A stretch of 64,000 nucleotides of DNA. Origin: Anseranas semipalmata (lineage: Eukaryota; Chordata; Aves; Anseriformes; Anseranatidae). How positions within the stretch are numbered: the stretch's first letter is position 1; each line of letters begins with the position of its first letter. Location: the NCBI GenBank assembly GCA_013399115.1, contig VXAA01000626.1, forward strand, positions 2,484-66,483, given 5' to 3'. Under the pieces are notes generated by a model. The model was not told where the DNA came from. It saw only the letters and a list, made by a program, of their open reading frames with translations, and did not search any database. Positions 40,301 through 51,500 of this stretch are shown piece by piece. The position numbers and the translations under genes are program-made.

Positions 40301-43300
40301 CTGTCTTAACACATAAAGGCTTTGAACTAAATACTACAAAGATGGCTTGAACATAAACGTTATGCTACTTGCAATATGCAGGAGGTTTTCAGTATCAGTC
40401 GTAACAAAAAATCAGTCCCTTAATGAAGCTGAAAAAAAATTAATAGAAAATTAAGCTAGCTGGTAGTGAACCTCACAAGGAGTTACCTAAGAATAAGTTT
40501 GCTTAATTGTGCTATTTTCAAGAACTCCCCTATCTCCACTCTGGATTTTAAGTCAACTAATACTTTCTTGGAGAAAGGAGAACTACCCCAATTTTCTGTT
40601 TTGCTGAAATTTTCATTGTTATGCTCAGTCCCAGTCTTTTCTCACTGCTAAAAGACACTTATTACCATAAAGACCATTTAAAAATAGAAATGAGGAAAAT
40701 GCAGAAGTAGAAGCAGCATACAAGTTAGGTTAACACCCATTTACATTTCTCAATTTGTAACAGGAATTTACTTCACTGTATTTAAGAAATCTGGTACTCG
40801 TACTTGCTGCAGACATTTAGAAGTTTTACGGATTATGCATGTTTCCCAGATGGGGATTTTTATTTATTTATTTATTGCGCGTTTTGTTTTGGTTTGGTTT
40901 GGTTTTTTTACACTAGTCAGAAGGCCAACTATCAGTCATTTCAGGTTTTACAGTCCCTGGTTGTAACAACTATTGGTTATACACAGCCTTAAAACAGAAA
41001 ATAAAAGTTTCTAATTTTCTTACAGAACTAGATGTAAACAAAACGATTAAGCTCTTAAAAGATCAGCACTTTCCATTTAAATTGTAACGAGATTCTGGTT
41101 GTAACATCTGGAACTTAGACTTTCAATGGCATCAAACAGATGAGATAATCAAATGTTCTTTGGAACAGGTAAAATATATATCAAACATTTTAAGCAAAAA
41201 CATTTGAATACAGATTCAGGACTAATCCTAGATACTGACGGCAGATCACGCATTCTGTTAATGGAAGGGTAGGAATTTGGATTGGAAAGTTTAACATGAT
41301 GTTTGGAGACAACAGTTTTCAATACCAGAAATACTTCTGGGTGCCTGATCTCTCCGTCAGCAGTTCTGCTATCAAGACCTTTATATTACAGACCACCAAG
41401 CCTGGCTGTTAACTAAGTACTTCCTAACTATCTAATGTATTGCACAACCATGAGTCAATCGACAACTTTTTGTATTGGCACGTGCCTAGTTTTAGCACTC
41501 CTTATGATCTAGGATCAGCCTAGTATAAATCAAGCAAAACTTACTTTCGTGTTCTTCATGCACAGCTAGGTTCACGCGATCCACACATGACTGGATATCA
41601 TTCCACGTGATAAATTCATTTCCCTCTGCACGTGTTTGAGATTTCAGCTTCATCAAGTCATCAATGTATCTATCAAAGAACAAGAAACAAAATCGAAAAG
41701 TATCACATTATGAAAAGCTTGCCAGGGAACACACAAGACAGCATGACAGAACCGAACACAAAACGGACAGAGAACACAAGGGTTGAAACTGGAACAAACA
41801 TGAAAAGGGGGAAGAAGACAAAGAGGAAAGCCTGTGTGCAAGATGGTCAGCCCAAGTGTGAAATAATCGCCAAAAGCACTAAAACACTAAATGAGGGTCC
41901 AGGACAAAGAACATGGTGGGTGAGCTAGCCTAGTGTCAGAGACAACCTAGTAGTACAGGAACGTGGCTTCAATGTGAAACCACGAGAAAGCTTCAAGGAA
42001 GCGCAGAAATCAGACTAGCAGAAAACAGTAATTGCAAAGACAAGATGCAAGAGCCAAGAGAGAAGAAATCAATATTGTAGTAAGTAATGAAAGAATCTAA
42101 AGCGTAAGAAGAAAAAAAATAATTAAAAAAAAAAAATCACCAAATATAAGCAATATCAAGGACAGACGTGACTCTTGGAAATACCCACCTTTGAGAGTTC
42201 TCATCTTCAATGTTTGTGAGCCCTGTGACAGGACTGCTCAGCTGTTTCCACACTGTATTCACATCCCCTGAATCCAAAGCCCTATTAATCAGGGCCACAG
42301 AAGACAGCATCTCTACAGCAACAGATAATTCTGGATGGGTGAGGTTACCCTGCACACAAAGAGGATAAATTAATTCTACTTGCTCTTCACAAACTCTTGC
42401 TAGAACACCAAGTAAGAGATTAAAGTAGAATCTTAAAGTGCTGAGCAGCTCAAGATTTAGGGATTAAACATCACATCAGAACAGACTGAGCATCAATACA
42501 GTTCTATGAACACAAGACAGCCACGTTTAATGAAACAGACAAAGTAGATCTTGTGATCCATATCAATTTCCAGAAGAGAGAATGCATTACTTACTTCATG
42601 ACTCTGTTGCTGCAAGGTGGCCAGCTCCCTTTGGTAAAGATCTGCAGCAAATGCATAAACCTCTGGTAACTGGGCCTCTGGACTCATCATTTCTGCCACG
42701 GTCTTCTCAGCGTCACCCATTCGAATTGCAGAATTAATTCTGGCCACTGCTGCCAGCCCTAGAAGTTCCAAGAGGTAGCAAAGAGAATGAGAAAGGCAGA
42801 CAGTTGAGTCCCCAGTAACGGCAGCACTTGTATTCTACTCAATAACCAGATCCCTAACATGAAAAAGAGCAATTATTCTCTTACCAGTAGGAAATGAGTG
42901 AAGCTTTCTGATCTATATTTCCCCAGTTTGTCATCCATTACTGCAAAAAACTAGACTACATAATGCCTTCTTTAAAATAAAACTAATTTTTAAAACCAGT
43001 TCACCTTTTTGCCTGATTATAAGAGGACTGTTTCACCAATTCAGTCTTCTGATGATAAGAAGCCTCATAATTGCCAATTCTTTCATGGGTGATTAATAAC
43101 AGCTTTGCCTTCCTGTGTCTATATTGGTCAAGGCAGTACCAGGCACTCTATAGTGGATGCACTTTGGCTAACTTTAAAATAGCATAAGTAGGTAAACAAA
43201 TGTCGAGTTCTCTGCTGAATCGGTAAAGTACTTTGAAGGTAGACTCCTACTTATTAGACGTTCAATATTTTCTTCTTACAATCTAAACTGTCTGTACCCA

Positions 43301-45529
43301 TACCTCTAGTAACCTTCTTTCTACATATTACAAATTGAACTAATTGCTCTTGCACAGCCAAAACTGAACATTCTTCTCCCAAAGAGAGCTCTACATGACG
43401 TCAGAAGCACTGATCAAAAACCAGCCATTGTGATCTGTATTTTATTTGCTACCCGATATTTAGAAACAACTAGGCACACAAAACCAGCTAAAAGGTCTGT
43501 AGCTCAAACCAAGCAACGTTTATGTCAGTGGTCAATAGGTAACCTAGCTTCCACATCTCATGGAGCAATCCAGATTTCCTTCACAGATCCATAGAACAAA
43601 ATTAATACAAACTGTCTAGAAAAGATGTTCTTTAAGGTGGATGCAAAAGTTCCACATTGTTTAGTGTTTCGACTAATATGCTGTTATCTCCTGCAGTACT
43701 TTAAGTATTTTAAGTTATTTTGGATAAAAGACACTAGAGGCAGTTACCACAATTATTTTTAATATTTTTAGTAGCCCCAAAGTACTTGAAGAACATTCAT
43801 AATGGTCTGAGAGAGACCTGATGTATCCCCAGCTAAACACAAATATTGTGCTCTCTCATCCTTTTGATCCCATGCCACAGCTACTTTGCTGCAATAATTT
43901 CTGTTGCTCCTTACTTTGCTGATATTGTTGTGCTGTCCTGTTAGCAGCATCCACTCCCAACTGCAACTCTTCCTTTTGCAGAAGACCCGTAAGGCCAGCC
44001 TGAGAAAAAACGTATCGGGAAACAATGTCAGCTCCCTCACTGCAAACAGCTCAGTAAAAAGAAGAAGAAGAAGAAGAAGAAGAAGAAGAAGAAGAAGAAG
44101 AAGAAGAAGAAGAAGAAGAAGAAGAAGAAGAAGAAGGAAAAAAAAAAAAGCAGTTTTTTTCCTTAAAACACTTTAATGCCACATAGCCTCTGCAAATAAA
44201 GAATGCCGCATGCATGCAGGAGACAAATTACTTGACAGATTCTCAGTTCGCATGCTGAAAGACTACATGTGTACAACCTGATCCATTTTAGAAGTGCAGT
44301 CCCATGAAAACAGCCATTATTAAACACAAGACCCCACTTCCAAAAATTCTGAAACATTTAAGACAAAGGGGACAACTCTGTGGGGAAAAGACTCTCTGTA
44401 TGAGCTGTGTACTGCAGGGAAATTAGTATTTGTGTATTTTGCCATGAACCTAGACATTAATTCATGTTCCATTTTACCTCTGAGCAATGAAAGAGCTATC
44501 TGAATGTCAAAAACAGACATGTCCATTTTTGGCTTATACGTAATGCTTCTTGGACTATACAGTATCACATGAATACAAACAGAAAATAAGACTGTGGAGC
44601 AGAAGGGATTCCACAACTCTCCATACATTTCACACAGTAAAGATGATTCTTCTCCAGAAGCACCAGAAGATCATACTTATATAACAAGACCTTTCAATTA
44701 CTTTCTGGAAGAGCATGCAATCTGACTTTGCAGTTTAGAAAACAGCTGAACCTTCTTTTTGTGACGACTAGAACACTTGGTAAAAACCTTCCGGGTCCTG
44801 TTGCATCCCTAGAGACATATTTGGACAACTATGGAGAGTTTCTATCACACCAAAGCTTAGTAGGACTTCAAAAAAGCCCCAATTTTTTCTACCTTAATTG
44901 CAGTTCCCAAGAAACATCACTTGTGAAGTTCATTCTTCAGAGATAAGTGACAAATCTTCTCAACAGCAGCAGCTGCTAAGCTAAGTCCTCATCCCCCCAC
45001 AGAAGGGCATAACAGCAACATACACATCATCCTTCAGCTTCATCATTCATGCAGAACCCCAAATAAGAAACATTTGCAAAGTGTAGCATTAGACTAGCTA
45101 CTGGAAAGAGCATCCCAAAACAGAACATTCACATTAAGAAATTATTCTCTGAGGAACATCATTTAGCTGTTCACCAAACATTTATAAAAATAAATAAATC
45201 AAGAGTAGCTGCGAATTGCTGTTGCATGCCTTTTAGATTGAGGGATCCTTCTAAACACAAAAAAGCTGCGCTCCAGCAGAAAAAACCCTGTAACATTCTA
45301 CAGAATTATTACATATGCTGACTGATCTACTGATGCAGACAAACACTGAGGGGGTTCAGGGAACAGAACACATTGAATTAGCAGAAATGTAGGTCCTAAT
45401 GAGCCCTGTGCAGACCCCATCCAAAGTGTGAGTATTAATCAGGTCACATGAAGCAAGTACTGCCACATATCTGTGCAGCTCCCATACCCCTCCCACTGCA
45501 AGTGCATTCAGTCCTGCTCCAGAAAATAA

Positions 45530-45568
<39 letters not shown>

Positions 45569-48500
45569 CTGATGAGTTGTGTGAGCTGNNNNNNNGCTGA
45601 TGAGTTGGCTGAGCTGCGCTAATGTCTGACAACAAAAATGTAGAGAGCTTGTTTGAAAGCTGCTACCTATTGAGGTAGTACAACTGAGTCACAGAAACAT
45701 TAAGGCAGAAAGCTTTTTCAGCCCCAGAAAGGCTTAAGTAAGGCTGCTTAAAAATCAGAGAATCACAGAATAGTTAATGTTGGAAGGAAACTCTGGAGAT
45801 CATCTAGCCCAAACTCCCTGCTTAAAGCAGTGTCAACTAGAGCAGGTTGCCCAGGACACTGGCAGAGAAGGACCTGAGGATCTGCCTGTACAACAGCTTG
45901 AACGTGAGCCAGCAGTGAACCCTTGCCACAAAGGCGGCTAGCAGTATCCTGGGAATCTGGAGGAATGTTGCCAGCAGGTGAAAGAAGGTGATCTTTCTCC
46001 TCTACTCAGCACTGGTGAGCCCACACCTGGAGTTGTGTGTCGAGTTCTGGGCTCCCCAGCACAAGAGAGATGTGGAGCTGCTGGGAAGAGTCCAGCAAGA
46101 GGCCACTGAGATGATTAAGGGAGTGGAGCATCTGTCACGTGAGGCTGAGAGAGCTGGGGCTGTTCAGCCTATGGATGAGAAAGCTCGGGGGGGGGCCACA
46201 CGGAATCAATGTATGTAAATATTTGAAGGGAGGATGTAAAGACTGAGACAGGCTCTTTTTGGTGGTTCCCAGTGACAAGGCAAGAGGCAGTGGGCACAGA
46301 CTGAAGCACAGGAGGTTCCCTCAGAACATCAGGAAATGCTTTATTTACTGCGAGGGTAACCAAGCAGCAGAACAGGTTGTCCAGAGGGGTTGGGAGATCC
46401 CTTCCCTTGGTGCTGTTTAAAAGCAGTCTGGTCAGGGACCTGGGCAACTGGCTGAAGGTGACCTTGCTTGAGCAGTGGGATTGGACAAGATGACCTCCAC
46501 AGGTCTCTTCCAACCTCAACCATTCCGTGATTCTAACAGTGTTCAATGGGGCTTTGAGTTTATCCAATATTTATCCAATTTTCCCTAGTCTTCTTTTCGC
46601 TGCTGATATATTTGTAGAAGCACTTCTTGTTGCCCTTCAACGTCCCCTGGTCAGATTCAGCTCCAGTGGGCTTTGTCATGCTCAGACAGTATCTGTATTT
46701 TTCCTGAGTCACCTGACCCTGCTTCCATCCTCCAGCTCTTGCATGCTTCCTTTTCCTGTTTGAGTTTTGTCCAAAGTACCTTGCTCATCCAGGCTAGCCT
46801 CCTGCCACTTTTGCTCGACATCCTGCTCATCAGGATAGGCATTATCAAGCTTGGAGGAGATGATCCTTGAAAATAAGTAAGCTCTCCTACACCTCTCTTC
46901 CAGGACCATATTCTGTGCGATTTTTCCAAGCAGTTCTAAGAACAGGTCTTCAGGCTCTCCTGAATTTCAGGGCTGGGATGCCACCTTTTACCTGGTTCCC
47001 TCCTCTCAGGATCCTGAACTCTATCATCTCAGTCTCATAGTCACCGCGTTCTTCCTTGTAAGTATTAGGTTCAGCAAAGCACCCACCCTCATCAACTCCT
47101 CAGTTACCTATGCCAAGAAGTTATCACTGGCACGCTCCAGAAACATCCTAGCTTGCTTGTGATTTGCTGTGTTGGCCTTCCAGCAGATATTGGGCAGTTA
47201 AAGTCCCCCACGAGGACTCAGGCCTGTGAACACAAGGCACCTTCCAGTTGTCTGAAGAGGGCCTCATCTACGTCTGCCTAATGAGAGAGCATGCAGCATA
47301 CATCCACCACGATGTCATACACATTGGTCTACCTGCTAATCCTGACCCATAAGTTCTCAACTGGCACATCATCTCTCCCAAGGAAGAGCTCCATGCATTT
47401 CAGCCGACCTCCTGCTTAAAGGGCTACTCCCCCTCATAGAGTCATAGAAAGGTTTGGGTTGGAAGGGACCTTAAAGATCATCTAATTTCAACCTTCCTGC
47501 CTTGGGCAGGGACACCTTCCACTTAGACCTGGTTGCTCAGAGCCCCATCCAGCCTGGCCTTGAACACTTCCAGGGATGGGGCATCCACAGCTTCTCTGGG
47601 CAACCTGTTCCAGTGCCTCACCACCCTCATAGCAAAGAATTTCTTCCTTATATCTGATCTAAATCTACCCTCTTTCAGTTTGAAACCATTACTCCTTGTC
47701 CTATCACTACACTCCCTGATAAAGAGTCCCTCTCCCGCTTTCTTGTAGGCCCTCTTTAGGTACTGGAAGGCTGCTATAAGGTCTCCCCAGAGCCTTCTGT
47801 TCTCCAGGCTGAACAACCCCAACTCTCTCAGCCTGTCTTCATAGGAGAGAGGGGTTCCAGCCCTCTGATAATCTTCGTGGCACTCCTCTGGACTTGCCCC
47901 AACAGGTCCGTGTCTTTATACTGGGGGCCCCAGAGCTGAATGCAGTACTCCAGGTGGGGTCTCACAAGAGCAGAATAGAGGGGCAGAATCACCCCTCTCG
48001 ACCTCTTGGTTGTGCTTCTTTTGATGCAGCCCAGGATACGGTTGGCTTTCTGGGCTGCAAGCGCACGTTGCTGGCTCGTGTTGAGTCTCTCATCAACCAA
48101 CACCCCCAGGTCCTTCTTCTCAGAGCTGCTCTCAATCCATTCTCCACCCAGCCTGTATTCGTGCTTGGGATCGCCTCAACCCAGGTGCAGGGCCTTGCAC
48201 TTGGCCTTGTTGAACTCCATGAAGTTTGCACAGGCCCACCTCTCAAGCCTGCCCAGGTCCCTCTGAACGGCATCCCTTCCCTCCACCGTGTCGACCGCAC
48301 CATGCAGCTTGGTGTCGTTGGCAAACTTGCTGATGGTGAACTCAATCCCACTGTCCGTGTTGCTGACAAAGATTTTAAACACTGCTGGTCCCAGTACAGA
48401 CCCCTGGGGAATGCCACTCATCACTGGTCTCCACCTGGACATCGAGCCGTTGAACACAATTCTTTGAATGTGACCATCCAGCCAATTCTTACCCACCGAG

Positions 48501-51500
48501 TGGTCCATCTATCAATTCCACGTCTCTCCAATTTAGAGACAAGGATGTCACGCGGGACAGCGTCAAATGTCTTGCACAAGTCCAGATAGATGATGTCAGT
48601 TGCTCTTCCCCTATCCACCAATGCTGTAACCCCACTGTAGAAGGACACCAGATTTGTCAGGCACGATTTGCCCTTAGTGAAGCCATGGGGTGGTCATCAC
48701 GACTCTGACCTGTCCTTCCCAACAGGCTTATACCCAATCCATGGCATCACTTCAGTTCTGGTACCTATCCCAGCACTTTTCTGTGACCCCAGTAAGATCA
48801 CAGCTCTACAACTGCACACAGACCTCTAATGCCATCTCGTCATTCCCCATCCTGCACGCTTTAGTATACAGGCAGGTCAGAGTGGCATCCAGTCACGACA
48901 CCTTCCCAGGAAAAGGGTGAGAGCTTCCCCTATGACATTGCTCTTTTGGCACTTGCCTTCAGCTCCAATTTGTTCATTGCAGGGTCTCTCTCATCCACAC
49001 CGCTCTACACCCTTTGCTTGTCAACCCAGTCCAACACTTCCTCACTTGGAGTCGTAATCATCACCCTCCCCTGTTGATTCCTAGATAGATTAGACCAGAT
49101 TAAACCTCCACCAATTTCAGAACAAACTTGATATGGGGACTGATAACCACTTTCACCCTGTAGCGTACTGCATAAGAAAGGTCAGTCCAGAAGCTTGACA
49201 TTTACTGCCAACTTAAGAGAAAACTAAAGGGCAGTTTTGACAGCAAAGTGGTGCAAACAGCATTCTGAAGCTCATGCCAGGTTTGTCACAGAACACACAC
49301 TGATTTTTTTCTCATGCCTTTAACAGTCATTGTTAAATATGCTGGACAATAGAATAGTCAACTAAGCAATAGCTTGCAGCAGTTAATTACAGATGATTAC
49401 TTGGTATCTGACACACAGTGTTTCCTACTTGCCAGCTCTGGCAGTTTAAGACTTGTACTATAAATGAGATCAGCTCCAGTACCTGATGATTTAACACTGG
49501 TAAAATGTAAAAGCCTTATAATGCATAGTTACTCTCTCCAGAAATCAACAGAAGTTCAAACCTGATGTTTATCCAGGACCTCAATTTGAACTGCCAGGCC
49601 CTACTACAGATTTAGCTAATTGCTCTCTAACAGCTAACTACTTTTACTCAAACTGTGGTTCAAAGGTCCTATGAACAAATATGTTTCTTCAGCCTCTTAC
49701 TTTAACTACATGGTCTGAACTTTTTGAGGCCTTTCTATACTCTCCACAATGCAAAAGCCATCTCTTTCTCCCTGATGTGTTTTCCAGCAGCCACTGTTGG
49801 GTCATGTCATAGCATTTTCTACCTATGACATACAAGTACATATGTATCCACCACAGTGCCCAGGATCTAGTTTGCCTTAACTGTACAATTGACTTGTCTG
49901 CATTTTTCCTGGATCCAAATGCATGCAATACCTTATCTACTTGGCTGTAGCTTTTCAAAAAAATAATTCACTAAAGAAATGCAGTAGTAATAATCATCTA
50001 TATAGCAGCATATTTTCCCCTATTAACATGCATGACATTGTAATAACTGAGACAATGCTGTTCTTTAAATCTATTCCGTGAATTTTATAAGCAGCATACA
50101 TAAGCCAACCTGCACCTAAAATCCACTGAAGAATTCGCTTGAAGTGAAAAACTCATGTCATTCTTGGTTATGGACCGGATTCTCCACAGTGAAAGTAGAA
50201 TAATGCTTATCTGATAGGTATTTATAAAACAAATATCTACATTGCCCGAGCACTGTCAATAGTAAAACAAGCAGAAAGATGCATCTATATTATACAGGTC
50301 TATGCGCATACACAGAAGGTAGTATTTTAAAGTTTAGTGAAAGTATTTTAATTATATGTGCCTATAGATACAAGCGTTATACTGGCCTTACACATGCAGA
50401 GACTAAAGCTAAATGATAATTATGTTTACTGTATGATTTTGTCTATTAGTGTTAATGCAGGTATATTGCAAGCAATTAGTATATGACGGACAATGGTATG
50501 CCCCAAAAAATTAAAGTAAAAATCAGAAGAGTAATCTAGGCTTTTCCATACCTCCTGTTTCTGCTGTCTATCACTCAAAAACTGCTTGAAATACCAGTCA
50601 CAGTTTTCTCGTAGCAATCCTCGGAGTCCCAGGGCTGGTGTTGCCAAAGCTTCATACAGTGCTAATGCATCTCCTTGTTCCAAAGCTAGGCCAATCTTTG
50701 ATATGGCTGCACATGCTAGTGACAGTAAAGCAGAGTTTTGAGAGAAACATTAAATAGGGAAGTCCCGTAGCTTATATAACCTACTGCTCAGAAAGAAATA
50801 CTCTTAGACCTGATGTGTGGCAAGTTAGGTATGTAATCTGAATAGAAGACTTCCAAAGCCAATTGCAAAGCAGTACTTCAACAAGGGGCTGAAGGATGAA
50901 AATAGCATGCACTACTCAAGGTGAATTGTGGGGCGGGAGGGTGGTACATGAAGCTCCAGAAGCAACACAGACAAGCCATCCCCTTAAGGAAGGGCAGCAG
51001 AAGCCAAAACAAATTTGGCTTACAACTACGTACTAATAACATGCAAAATAAACATAAATAAATAAATACCCCCCCCCCAAAAAAAAACAACAAACAAACA
51101 AAAAAAAAAACCACAACAACAGGGGAGCTGCCTTCCACTTCTGCTAGCCCTACTGAAGCTTTCTGCTTGCTACAGAAAGCAAGGAGGAGCACAGGTGTCA
51201 TTTTAAGTATTCTTTTAACCAGGACTATTACTTTAGCATGATACCTACTGTTCACTTTATTGATGTTTCCCTGAATCTCAGCTTGAGTCAGAAGTTCTTC
51301 ATACACATCTCTCTCTCTCTCTGAATTTTCTGAGGCAATCTAAAGAGCAAATAAAAACTAATCAATGTTTCTACAGTCTCCTTTGTCTTCACAGATCTTT
51401 TATGATCCTTTCATGGTAAAAGTCAATGAGCACAACTGTTCATATAGAGTTGTGAGAGAGGTCACCTATGCATGCAAAAAGCCCTAGAAGTAAATACATA

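Larger units (their letters stand above)
44000..50551 (-). other. IQGAP1: IQGAP1 intron 10, the largest in the window
   Basis: 6.5-kb intron holding the AAG and TA microsatellites, the seven-N gap, and the nested and inverted CR1 cluster of 45752-49080. 49081-50551 looks single-copy, with nothing recognised. Confidence 0.85.

Noticed and set aside
43904..44176. Arginine-rich open frame over the AAG repeat
   Set aside because: It is the plus-strand reading of exon 11 plus a microsatellite, so the poly-Arg is a repeat artefact.
46169..46567. Pair of similar minus- and plus-strand open frames at 46169 and 53460
   Set aside because: They are antisense readings of the twin CR1 elements, not a duplicated gene.
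47894..48589. 231-codon plus-strand open frame
   Set aside because: It is antisense to a CR1 reverse-transcriptase fragment. The sense frame matches CR1; this one matches nothing.
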